From Parageobacillus sp. KH3-4 (GTDB taxonomy: Bacteria > Bacillota > Bacilli > Bacillales > Anoxybacillaceae), in contig NZ_AP025627.1 of the NCBI RefSeq assembly GCF_022846435.1, positions 1,646,001-1,710,000 of the forward strand: DNA of 64,000 nucleotides. Reading direction: 5' to 3'. The notes beneath the pieces were generated by a model, which was given only the letters and a program-made list of their open reading frames with translations, ran no database searches and was not told where the DNA came from. The translations under genes were made by a program, and so were the position numbers. Positions 26,237 to 34,625 of the stretch are shown piece after piece. Every line of letters begins with the position of its first letter. The first letter of the stretch is position 1.

Positions 26237-27829
26237 ATGCTGTTTCAGTGGGGATTGCAAAAAAAGCAAAAAGAAAAAAAAGGAAACAAAGAATCGACAA
26301 TCCAACAAGAATGTGACCAAAGCGGTCAAGCGCAAGATGTTCCGCGTGAGCCGATTCATTCGCTGCTTGATGTGAATCTCGACATCATTCGCCATACGAC
26401 CGGGGGCAGTTCCGATATTGTCATTCGCCGTTTTACGATTGGACAAGAACGGTCGATTCGCGCCGCCCTCATTTTTATCGATGGGCTTGTCGATGAAAAA
26501 AATGTGTACCAATTTTTGCTTGAACCGCTGATGGCTGCAACGTTCCCCATTTCCTTATCTCCGAAAGACACGTTTTTCTTTGTGGAGAAAAAACTGGCTG
26601 CTGTTGGTGGAATTAAACGTATTTCTCATTGGTTTGATTTATTTCTAGCACTTACGTCTGGAGAAACGATCATTCTCCTTGACGGGATACCATCCGCTTT
26701 AAGTGCAAGCACAAAAGGCGGAGAAACTCGAACGATTCAAGAACCGCAAACGCAGCTGGCGATTCGCGGCCCGCGGGATGGCTTTACCGAATCGCTGCGC
26801 ATGAATACCGCTCTTATTCGCCGCCGCATTAAAAATCCGAATCTTTGGCTGGAAACGCTGAAAGTTGGCGAAGTGACGCAAACGGACGTTGCCATTATGT
26901 ATGTGAAGGGAATTGCCAACGATGACATCGTCGAGGAAGTCAAAAAGCGGCTTCGCCGCATTCGGATTGACAGTGTCCTTGAATCAGGAGATGTCGAACA
27001 ATTAATCGAAGATCAAACATTTACGACTTTCCCAACGATGTACCATACAGAGCGGCCAGATGTGGTGGCGGCGAACCTTTTGGAAGGGAGAATAGCGATA
27101 TTTGTCGAAGGAACTCCGTTTGTGCTTGTTGCGCCCGCTTTGTTCATTCAATTTTTCCAAGCGGTTGAAGATTATTACGCCCGCTTTGATATTGCGACAG
27201 CACTGCGGTTTTTGCGTGTTCTCATTTTCTTTCTTTCCCTTGTTGCCCCGGCAATTTATATTGCGGCAACGACGTTTCATCAAGAAATGATCCCAACGCA
27301 ACTTGTCATTGCGATTGCTGCCCAACGAGAGGCGGTTCCGTTTCCGGCGTTTGTGGAAGCGTTAGTAATGGAAGTAGTTTTTGAAATTTTGCGGGAAGCG
27401 GGGGTGCGCTTGCCGCGCGCCGTTGGCCAAGCCGTTTCGATTGTCGGGGCGCTTGTGATTGGACAGGCAGCGGTAGAGGCCGGGTTTGTTTCATCGGCGA
27501 TGGTGATTGTCGTTTCCATTACGGCAATTGCCAGCTTTGCGACGCCGTCGTTTGCGATTGCGATTTCCGCACGCCTTATCCGTTTTGCGCTTATGTTTCT
27601 CGCCGCTATGTTTGGGTTTTACGGCATTATCATCGGAATTTTAGTGATGACGATTCATTTGTGCAGCCTGCGCTCCTTTGGCGTTCCGTATATGTCGCCA
27701 CTTGCTCCGTTTATTCCATCCAACATGGGTGATACGCTTTTTCGCGTGCCGACATGGGTATTTAAAGAGCGACCTCGTTTAATCAGCCAAAAAAATATTG
27801 TGCGTCAAGGACGACATCAACAACCGTAG
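26237..27829 (+). CDS. GerA-family germination receptor A subunit (gerK-like operon)
   Basis: 530 residues, start ATG 26237 behind GAGAGGCG. A Lys/Gln-rich N-terminal tail leads into the GerA domain: LAIRGPRDGFTESLRMNTAL, IRRRIKNPNL, VAIMYVKGIANDDIVEEVKK, then membrane helices with TTFHQEMIPTQLVIAIAAQR and EALVMEVVFEILREAGVRLP. Gene order A-C-B matches the B. subtilis gerK operon. It forms part of a nutrient receptor in the spore inner membrane. All three genes of this operon are intact, unlike the other ger cluster in this window. Confidence 0.94.
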   Translation: MLFQWGLQKKQKEKKGNKESTIQQECDQSGQAQDVPREPIHSLLDVNLDIIRHTTGGSSDIVIRRFTIGQERSIRAALIFIDGLVDEKNVYQFLLEPLMAATFPISLSPKDTFFFVEKKLAAVGGIKRISHWFDLFLALTSGETIILLDGIPSALSASTKGGETRTIQEPQTQLAIRGPRDGFTESLRMNTALIRRRIKNPNLWLETLKVGEVTQTDVAIMYVKGIANDDIVEEVKKRLRRIRIDSVLESGDVEQLIEDQTFTTFPTMYHTERPDVVAANLLEGRIAIFVEGTPFVLVAPALFIQFFQAVEDYYARFDIATALRFLRVLIFFLSLVAPAIYIAATTFHQEMIPTQLVIAIAAQREAVPFPAFVEALVMEVVFEILREAGVRLPRAVGQAVSIVGALVIGQAAVEAGFVSSAMVIVVSITAIASFATPSFAIAISARLIRFALMFLAAMFGFYGIIIGILVMTIHLCSLRSFGVPYMSPLAPFIPSNMGDTLFRVPTWVFKERPRLISQKNIVRQGRHQQP

Positions 27830-27873
27830 CCTTCTTTTGCGAATCGTCAGAAGGAAAACGAGGGAGAGCAATC

Positions 27874-29082
27874 ATGAAACGAAAAATGGCAATCATTCTT
27901 TCACTTTTGTTATATGCAACTATCCTTTCCGGATGTTGGAGTAAAAAAGAGCTGACCGATTTGGCATTTGTCATCGCGGTCGGGATTGATAAAACAAAGG
28001 ATGGAAAATATATGATGATTTTTCAAGTCGTCAACCCCGGAAACGTCGCCGGTGCGACACAGCGAGGCGGAGGTAGCGGCGGGGTGCCGGTTTCCATCTA
28101 TAAAGCGACAGGAGATAACATCGTCGAAGCGAGCCGGAAAGCGTCTAAAAAGCTATCACGGCTTATATACTACGCGCATACAAACTTAGTTGTTATTAGC
28201 GAAGAAATTGCGAAAGAAGGAATCGACGGGCTGTTGGATGCACTCGAAAGAAATAGTCAGTTTCGCACGACCGCGATGGTTGTGATCGCCCGCCATCATT
28301 CCGCAGAAGATGTTCTGAAAATATTAACGCCTATTGATAAAATTTCAGCAAATCAAATTATAAAAACATTGCAGTTTTCGGAAAAAGTGTGGGGACAAAC
28401 GATGAATGTCCATGTAGGGGATGTCATTTATGATCTTGATTCCACAGGAAAAGCGCCAGTCATTAGCGGTGTGGAGATTGTCGGAGGAGTGAAGAAGGGA
28501 AAACGGCAGGCGAACGTGCAAGCTTCCGAGCCTGATACACGATTAAATATTAATGGTATCGCTATGTTTAAGAATGGCAAATTGGTTGGATGGGTTTTTG
28601 GCGAGACAGCGCGCGGAGTGTCATGGGTGATGGATAAAATTGAACAGACGAGCATTACGGTCGAATGGAAACGAAAAAAAGAAGCAGTATCCTATAAAGT
28701 CGTTCGGGCGAAAACGAGTGTGGCGGCGCATATGAAAAACGGGAAACCGTCGATTTCGATTCGCATTAAGGCAGAGGGAGATATCGGCGAATCGCTTGTA
28801 CCAGTTGACTTTACAAATCCGATGCAAATTTTTGCGCTAGAAAAAAAGATTGAACAAACGATAAAAAGTGAAGTCGTTCACGCGGTGGAAAAAGCGAAAA
28901 AAGAAAAAACGGATATTTTCGGGTTTGGAAATGCTGTCTACCGTTCGTATCCGCGTGAATGGAAAAAGATGAAACGCGCTTGGGACGAAAGCATTTTCCC
29001 ACAATTAGAAGTGAATGTGACGGTAGATGCGTTTATTCGCCGGACGGGATTGCGTACTAAACCGTACATATTTGGAGAATAA
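27874..29082 (+). CDS. Ger(x)C lipoprotein, C subunit (gerK-like operon)
   Basis: 402 residues with a lipoprotein signal peptide ending ILSGC (Cys21), followed by the family opening WSKKELTDLAFVIAVGIDKT. Later motifs are ISANQIIKTLQFSEKVWG, GIAMFKNGKLVGW and the end PREWKKMKRAWDE. The start ATG 27874 follows GAGGGAGAG. It is intact, in contrast to the nonsense-mutated paralog at 12363-13505, and shows what the missing half of that joint should look like. It would be anchored to the outer face of the spore inner membrane. Confidence 0.94.
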   Translation: MKRKMAIILSLLLYATILSGCWSKKELTDLAFVIAVGIDKTKDGKYMMIFQVVNPGNVAGATQRGGGSGGVPVSIYKATGDNIVEASRKASKKLSRLIYYAHTNLVVISEEIAKEGIDGLLDALERNSQFRTTAMVVIARHHSAEDVLKILTPIDKISANQIIKTLQFSEKVWGQTMNVHVGDVIYDLDSTGKAPVISGVEIVGGVKKGKRQANVQASEPDTRLNINGIAMFKNGKLVGWVFGETARGVSWVMDKIEQTSITVEWKRKKEAVSYKVVRAKTSVAAHMKNGKPSISIRIKAEGDIGESLVPVDFTNPMQIFALEKKIEQTIKSEVVHAVEKAKKEKTDIFGFGNAVYRSYPREWKKMKRAWDESIFPQLEVNVTVDAFIRRTGLRTKPYIFGE

Positions 29083-29096
29083 GGACGGTGAAAGGA

Positions 29097-30197
29097 ATGG
29101 AACCGGTGAAAATAAACGCACGGCAATTGTTTGTGTTAATTGTCTTGTTTGAACACGGAAGCGCTATTGTCATTCCGCTTGGCGTAGGGGCAAAACAGGA
29201 TGTTTGGCTTGCGATTTTATTAGGTTTAATATTCGGTTTATTATTGTTTTTTGTCTATTATCATCTCTATCGCTACTATCCGGATGCTCCATTGACTGCG
29301 TATGCGCAATACATTGCCGGGCCTTGGATCGGCAATGTGTTGGCGTTTATATATATTGTCTATTTTCTTTATATCGCTTCCCGCGTGCTCCGAGATTTTG
29401 GCGAGCTGTTGCTAACCTTTGCCTATCCAGAAACACCGCTCTTTATTTTAAACGCGATTATGATGTTGGCGGTGATGTATGGCGTATACAAAGGGATCGA
29501 GGTGGTTGCGCGGACGGGGGAGTTGTTTCTTACCTTTCTTTATCTTCTTGCCGTATCTGGGTTTATCTTGATCATTTCCACAGGGTTAGTGGATATTCAT
29601 CGGCTGCAACCAGTTTTGGAAGAAGGATGGAAAAGAGTGTGGAAAGTCGTATTTACGGAAACGCTTTATGTTCCCTTTGGGGAAATGATTGTTTTTACGA
29701 TGTTATTTCCATATATGAATAACCCGAAAAAAATGAGACAAGTCGCGATTGCAGGTATGGCGTTAAGCGGCATTAATTTAGCGATTATTATGACGATCAA
29801 CGTTGCTGTACTCGGAGCGGATATTGCTGTTCGTTCCACGTTTCCGCTTTTAGATACGATACGGAAAATTCAAGTTGCTAATTTTTTGGAACGTCTTGAC
29901 ATATTTTTTATGATTGCCCTTATTATTGGCGGATTTTTTAAAGTATCGGTATTTTTTTACGCGGCGGTCATCGGGACAGCGGACTTATTTCGCGTGCAAA
30001 ATCATCAGCGCCTCGTATACCCGCTCGGGGTGATGGTTTTGCTGTTGTCTATTGCCATTGCGAGCAACTATCCAGAACATATTAGAGAAGGGTTGAAAAT
30101 TGTCACCATCTATATGCATGTACCGTTGCAAATTGTCATCCCGCTATGCTTGCTTATCGTTGCAGTCATTCGTCGCCGCATTTTCAAACAACAATAA
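29097..30197 (+). CDS. GerAB-family permease, B subunit (gerK-like operon)
   Basis: 366 residues. ATG 29097 (MEPVKINARQLFVLIVLFEH) is preferred to GTG 29088, because AAGGACGG is then correctly spaced. About ten membrane segments include the family motifs GVGAKQDVWLAILLG, MLFPYMNNPKKMRQVAIAG and ERLDIFFMIALIIGGFFKVS. It is the last gene of the A-C-B operon; gerK in B. subtilis carries an extra gerKD, which is absent here. A terminator-like hairpin lies 95 bp downstream. Confidence 0.93.
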   Translation: MEPVKINARQLFVLIVLFEHGSAIVIPLGVGAKQDVWLAILLGLIFGLLLFFVYYHLYRYYPDAPLTAYAQYIAGPWIGNVLAFIYIVYFLYIASRVLRDFGELLLTFAYPETPLFILNAIMMLAVMYGVYKGIEVVARTGELFLTFLYLLAVSGFILIISTGLVDIHRLQPVLEEGWKRVWKVVFTETLYVPFGEMIVFTMLFPYMNNPKKMRQVAIAGMALSGINLAIIMTINVAVLGADIAVRSTFPLLDTIRKIQVANFLERLDIFFMIALIIGGFFKVSVFFYAAVIGTADLFRVQNHQRLVYPLGVMVLLLSIAIASNYPEHIREGLKIVTIYMHVPLQIVIPLCLLIVAVIRRRIFKQQ

Positions 30198-30290
30198 AAA
30201 CACATTCTTTTTTATAAAAAGCAGGAAAAAAAGAACGATAAGCGAAGTAAATAAAAAAGAAAACTTTTTATATTTGAAATTTGAAAAATT

Positions 30291-30318
30291 GGTCTCCTTA
30301 TTTTAAAGGCGACCTTTT
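30291..30318 (+). terminator. Probable terminator of the gerK-like operon
   Basis: GGTC-T-CCTT...AAGG-C-GACC (8 pairs with one internal mismatch) followed by TTTTGT. Confidence 0.55.
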
Positions 30319-30394
30319 GTCATGAAGCGGAATGCGGTGTATGTTTGCTTAATGATCAAGAAGAAAGATTACTATGAAAAAGGGTTGAACAATA

Positions 30395-31858
30395 GTGAAG
30401 CTAGATTTACAGGCGATAAGGAAAACATACGGCCATCGTACAGGCGAAGGAATTGTCATTACAGATCGGAATAAAATGATCGTGGCGGTAAACGATGAAG
30501 CGGTAGCGTTAACTGGTTACTCCAAGGAACAGTTAATCGGTCAATCGTTTTATCTTCTTGTTTCCGATGAACATCATGTTGAGAAGTACGAATTCATATG
30601 GAAATCGGTGTTAGAAAACGGCTATTGGGAAGGAGAAATCGATTATCTTGTCGACAATGACCGGAAATTGGCGCAAACATTAACTGTTTATGCGCTCACA
30701 AGTGCAGCGGACGAATTTTACATTTGGCGTTTTTCGAATATTGAGACAACCATCTGTTCGCCAGAACCAGAACAAATTCTTCAAGCCATTTATCAAACTG
30801 CTCCAATTGCGGTCATTTCATTGTGCAAAAATATGGCTGTAAAAGAATGGGGAAATGCGGCGGAAGCATTATTTGGATGGAAGCGCGAAGAAGTCATCGG
30901 ACGGGAATTTGTTTCGTTATTTCCTGATCAGCTACCACGTATGGCGATGTTTTCTCATCCGTTAAAAGAGGAAAAAGAGCGGATTGCAACAGGGGAATGC
31001 ACGGTAAGGCGAAAAGATGGGACGTTTGTGGATGTTGCTTATTCCGTCATTTCGGTCACTGATTCGGGAGGAAACGTGACAGGATACATAATAATGGCCA
31101 ACGATATCACAAAGCAAAAGCAAAAGGAAATGGAGTATAAGAAGCAAGTGGAGCTTGCGAAAAAAATTCAGCAAAGCGTGTTAACGCCCCCGATACAAAA
31201 CGGTGCGGTGACGATGGATGCAATTTATATTCCGTCGGACGACTTGTCTGGAGACATGTACGCGTGTTATCAAATTGATTATGATCGCTATGGCGTCATT
31301 ATTATTGACGTGATGGGACACGGCATTTCCTCTTCGCTCGTCGGCATGCTGCTTCGCTCGCTGTTAAGAGGGTTGATTGTGCGCGTTATCGACCCCGTGT
31401 ATGTCGCCATAGAGCTAGAAAATCATGTGCGGAATTTATTCCCTAGCAATGCGAATGAACTGAGATATTTATTTTCGATGATTTATTTAGTCATTGATAC
31501 GAAAAAAAAGCAGATCGAATATACGAATGCCGGGCATCCAGCTGGATTGTTAATTACGGAAGATGGAGAAGTCATTGAGTTGGATAAAGGCGGGTTGGCG
31601 ATCGGCAGTCCGTTTTCCGTTCCGTTTGAAAAGGGGATTATTCGTTATCGGCGGCGGACAAGATTGTTTTTATATACAGACGGGATTTTGGAGGAAATCG
31701 ACCCGTCTATTTTGCAAAGCATGAATAAAATTCGCCACTATGCAAAAATGTATAGTCATTTGCCAGATAAACAATTTTTGCGCATGTTGATCGATCGCGA
31801 TCGGTCACCAGCGAATCCCGCCGATGATATATGTTTATTATCGATTACGATTCAATAA
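30395..31858 (+). CDS. PAS-PAS-PP2C (RsbU/SpoIIE-type) phosphatase
   Basis: 487 residues, start GTG 30395 behind AAAGGGTTG. The first PAS domain spans ~15-120 (GEGIVITDRNKMIVAVNDEA), the second ~130-245 (AVISLCKNMAVKEWGNAAEA). A short coiled linker (~245-265, AKKIQQSVL) leads into a PPM-type phosphatase with SDDLSGDMY, DVMGHGISSSLVGMLLRSL, NAGHPAG and LYTDGILEE. Such proteins dephosphorylate anti-sigma-factor antagonists. The next two genes supply an anti-sigma kinase and its antagonist, giving a full switch. No heme- or flavin-binding residue is obvious in the PAS domains, so the signal is unknown. Confidence 0.93.
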   Translation: MKLDLQAIRKTYGHRTGEGIVITDRNKMIVAVNDEAVALTGYSKEQLIGQSFYLLVSDEHHVEKYEFIWKSVLENGYWEGEIDYLVDNDRKLAQTLTVYALTSAADEFYIWRFSNIETTICSPEPEQILQAIYQTAPIAVISLCKNMAVKEWGNAAEALFGWKREEVIGREFVSLFPDQLPRMAMFSHPLKEEKERIATGECTVRRKDGTFVDVAYSVISVTDSGGNVTGYIIMANDITKQKQKEMEYKKQVELAKKIQQSVLTPPIQNGAVTMDAIYIPSDDLSGDMYACYQIDYDRYGVIIIDVMGHGISSSLVGMLLRSLLRGLIVRVIDPVYVAIELENHVRNLFPSNANELRYLFSMIYLVIDTKKKQIEYTNAGHPAGLLITEDGEVIELDKGGLAIGSPFSVPFEKGIIRYRRRTRLFLYTDGILEEIDPSILQSMNKIRHYAKMYSHLPDKQFLRMLIDRDRSPANPADDICLLSITIQ

Positions 31859-31897
31859 CATTCCTGTGATGAATCATGTCAGAGTAGGTGCGAAACC

Positions 31898-32329
31898 ATG
31901 TACGAAATGACAATACAATGTGTAGCGACAGATGAGGCCATTGATTTTTGCGATTTGCTGGCGGAACAAATTGCCCGTTTTCTTTCGGTTCAAGATTGCG
32001 ATATGTTCGTGTTATCTGTTCACGAAGCTGTCATTAATTCGGTGGAAGCAATCAAGCAATTGGGGAAGGAAGCGGCAAAGAAGACGTTTTTATTATCTTT
32101 GCGAATTACGGAGGAGGATGTAACTGTAACAGTTGCGGATGAAGGGGATGGAATTCCGATCAAACAGCTGGAACGAATGAGGGAGAAAAGCCTTGAAGAT
32201 TTGTTGCTTGCGGAATCTGGTCGCGGGCTTTTGCTGATAAAAGAAACGATGGATGATATATGGTTCGAACGTCAAGAAAATGGAAAATGCGCGATTGCGA
32301 TGAGAATGAGGAGAGGGCGCAATGGATAG
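31898..32329 (+). CDS. RsbW-like anti-sigma factor/serine kinase
   Basis: 143 residues, a single GHKL ATPase domain: N box VHEAVINSVEAI, G1 box VADEGDGIP, G2 box SGRGLLLIK. It is of RsbW/SpoIIAB type but somewhat shorter than usual. The start ATG 31898 follows AGTAGGTGCG, only a moderate site. It overlaps the antagonist gene by 8 bp. By homology it would sequester a sigma factor or another target and phosphorylate the STAS protein next door. No sigma gene is adjacent. Confidence 0.9.
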   Translation: MYEMTIQCVATDEAIDFCDLLAEQIARFLSVQDCDMFVLSVHEAVINSVEAIKQLGKEAAKKTFLLSLRITEEDVTVTVADEGDGIPIKQLERMREKSLEDLLLAESGRGLLLIKETMDDIWFERQENGKCAIAMRMRRGRNG

Positions 32330-32753
32330 TCGGATATCCACTCTTGAGTTGGAGATGACATCGTCAGAACAATATGGAAAAATATCGTTGAAAGGGAAGC
32401 TAGTTTACAATACGCAGCAACTTGCGAGGCAAATGATTGAAATGGCGCTGTCCGAAATGAAAGGGGACGTCGTCGTGATGGACGTCAGCAATCTCCTGTT
32501 TATTGATAGTACCGGTTTGGCGCTATTAATCCATTTTTTAAAAAAGGAAGTTTCCAAACAAAAGAAAGTGATCTTTACTGTTTCTTCGAATAAAACGATA
32601 GAAAAGCTATTGATGATCGCGAAATTTCATAAATTATTTCCAATCGTAGAGAGCGAACAAGATGTCATTCCGTTTTTCGCTTCTTCGTATGGAGCGATTG
32701 TAGATCAAAAAACGTTGATGCAAATTTGGACTGAAGCGCGGAAACGGGATTGA
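32322..32753 (+). CDS. STAS-domain anti-sigma factor antagonist (RsbV-like)
   Basis: 143 residues with one STAS domain. The phosphorylation site is in NLLFIDSTGLALLIHFL; Ser63 is the predicted acceptor. An unusual ~25-residue C-terminal extension (YGAIVDQKTLMQIWTEARKR) follows the domain. Translation is coupled to the kinase gene by overlap. In a standard partner switch the unphosphorylated form binds the anti-sigma kinase, and the PAS-PP2C protein two genes upstream restores that form. Confidence 0.9.
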   Translation: MDSRISTLELEMTSSEQYGKISLKGKLVYNTQQLARQMIEMALSEMKGDVVVMDVSNLLFIDSTGLALLIHFLKKEVSKQKKVIFTVSSNKTIEKLLMIAKFHKLFPIVESEQDVIPFFASSYGAIVDQKTLMQIWTEARKRD

Positions 32754-32843
32754 CCATTTGTGCGATTTTCACCAACAAAACACATGGAAAATGATTGTCT
32801 GAGACATCTCCCCCGGCAATTCGCTTTGAGGAGTATCGGAAAA

Positions 32844-32872
32844 TTGTAAAATATGTTTTTTGCAAGTAGAAT
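32844..32872 (+). promoter_or_regulatory. Predicted promoter of bmrCD
   Basis: TTGTAA (32844-32849), 17-bp spacer, TAGAAT (32867-32872), 35 bp before the bmrC start. The B. subtilis leader peptide gene bmrB has no clear counterpart in the 150-bp gap. Confidence 0.5.
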
Positions 32873-32906
32873 AAAAGTTACATCATAGGCGCGGGGGAGT
32901 GAAAGA

Positions 32907-34625
32907 ATGCAGCAAGTGTTATCTTACTTAAAACCGTATCGCAAATGGATGATCGCTGCTTGGTCGCTTATGTTCATTGAGCTGTTAGTGGAATTATGGC
33001 AGCCGTTGTTGATGGAGAAAATTATTGACAATGGGGTGATGACGAAAAACCTTTCTGTTGTTTGGATGTGGGGAGCGGTCATGCTCGGCACTTCGTTTTT
33101 GGCGCTTGCTTCGGGGATTGCCAATTCATTTGCCGCTGCCTATGTTGGCCAAGAGTACGGGTTTTTGCTTCGCAAGCATTTGTTTGAAAAAATTCAATCG
33201 TTTTCGTTTGCCGATTTGGAACGCTTTCCGACCGCTTCGCTCATCACAAGAATGACGAACGATGTGACGCAAATGCAAAATATGGTGTTTATGAGTTTGC
33301 GTATTGCTTTGCGGGCGCCGCTTCTTGTTTTATTTGGGGTAGTTATGTCTTTTGTCGTTCATGTTCAGTTGGCGCTTGTATTTGCCGTTGCCGTTCCGAT
33401 ATTGGTCGCGTTTCTTTTATGGATGATGACAAAAGCGGCAGCATCTTTTTCGATCGTGCAGCAAGCGCTCGACCGCGTCAATAGTGTGATGCGCGAAAAT
33501 TTGGCGGGGATGCGCCTCATTAAGGCATGGATGAGGGGAACATACGAGCAAAAGCGGTTTATGAAGGAGAACGAAACGTTGATGGAACGAACGATCAGCG
33601 TGTTGCGTTTAGTAGAAACGATTACTCCCGCATTATTATTTGTCATGAATATGGCGATGATCGTCATTCTTTTTGTCGGCCGCATTGACGTTCAATCAGG
33701 AAGTGCGACAGCGGGGCAAGTAGTGGCAATTGTTAATTATGCGACTCGCATTACTGCAGCGTTATCGATGTTTACATTTATTATAATGGCATTTTCGCGC
33801 GCTAAAGCATCGGCTGGTCGTGTTGCCGACGTGTTAAGCGTGAAAGTGGATATCGAAGATGAGAAACAGGCAAGCGATAAAGTCTCCGGACAAGGAGAAG
33901 TCCGCTTTGAACACGTGTCATTCCGTTATCCAAATAGCCGCGCTCTCGTTTTAAAAGATATTTCATTTGTTGTTCGTCCTCATGAAACAGTGGCGATTTT
34001 AGGTGCAACCGGTTCAGGAAAATCGTCGCTGCTTCAGTTGATTCCCCGTCTATATGATCCGGTGGGCGGGCGGGTGATGATCGATGGCGTCGATGTTCGG
34101 CAAATGAAGCAAGAACAATTGCGTGCATTCATCCGTGTTGTTCCACAGGAAGTATTGCTGTTTTCCGGCACGATTGCCGAAAACATCCGTCTCGGAAACG
34201 AGCGCGCTTCGATGGAAGAGATTATCCAAGCGGCGAAACATGCGCAAATCCATGATACGATTATGAAGTTTCCGGATGGATATGACACAGTGATTGGGCA
34301 AAAAGGAGTGAACTTGTCCGGAGGGCAGAAACAGCGTCTTTCGATCGCGAGGGCGCTCGTTGGAATGCCAAAAATTTTATTGCTTGATGACAGCACAAGC
34401 GCTTTAGATTTAAAAACGGAGGCAAAATTGCTACAGGCGTTAAAGGCGTATACGTGCACGACATTCATTGTGACGCAAAAAATTCAAACAGCGATGAAAG
34501 CAGATACGATTTTCTTGCTGGATGACGGAAAGCTTTTAGCAAAAGGCAGCCATGATGAGCTGCTAGAGAAAAGCGAGCTGTACCGGAAAATCGTAGAATC
34601 ACAGTTTGGAAAGAAGGGAACATAA
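32907..34625 (+). CDS. bmrC: BmrC/YheI-like half of a heterodimeric ABC multidrug exporter
   Basis: 572 residues; six membrane helices in about 1-310, then a nucleotide-binding domain. Walker A GATGSGKSS, Q-loop VVPQEVLLFSGT and signature LSGGQKQR are canonical. However, Walker B ends LLLDDSTSALD (Asp where catalytic Glu is expected) and the switch reads VTQKIQ (Gln for His). This is the degenerate-site subunit of BmrCD-type exporters. The start ATG 32907 follows GGGGGAGTG. Its stop overlaps the partner start by one base. Confidence 0.93.
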   Translation: MQQVLSYLKPYRKWMIAAWSLMFIELLVELWQPLLMEKIIDNGVMTKNLSVVWMWGAVMLGTSFLALASGIANSFAAAYVGQEYGFLLRKHLFEKIQSFSFADLERFPTASLITRMTNDVTQMQNMVFMSLRIALRAPLLVLFGVVMSFVVHVQLALVFAVAVPILVAFLLWMMTKAAASFSIVQQALDRVNSVMRENLAGMRLIKAWMRGTYEQKRFMKENETLMERTISVLRLVETITPALLFVMNMAMIVILFVGRIDVQSGSATAGQVVAIVNYATRITAALSMFTFIIMAFSRAKASAGRVADVLSVKVDIEDEKQASDKVSGQGEVRFEHVSFRYPNSRALVLKDISFVVRPHETVAILGATGSGKSSLLQLIPRLYDPVGGRVMIDGVDVRQMKQEQLRAFIRVVPQEVLLFSGTIAENIRLGNERASMEEIIQAAKHAQIHDTIMKFPDGYDTVIGQKGVNLSGGQKQRLSIARALVGMPKILLLDDSTSALDLKTEAKLLQALKAYTCTTFIVTQKIQTAMKADTIFLLDDGKLLAKGSHDELLEKSELYRKIVESQFGKKGT

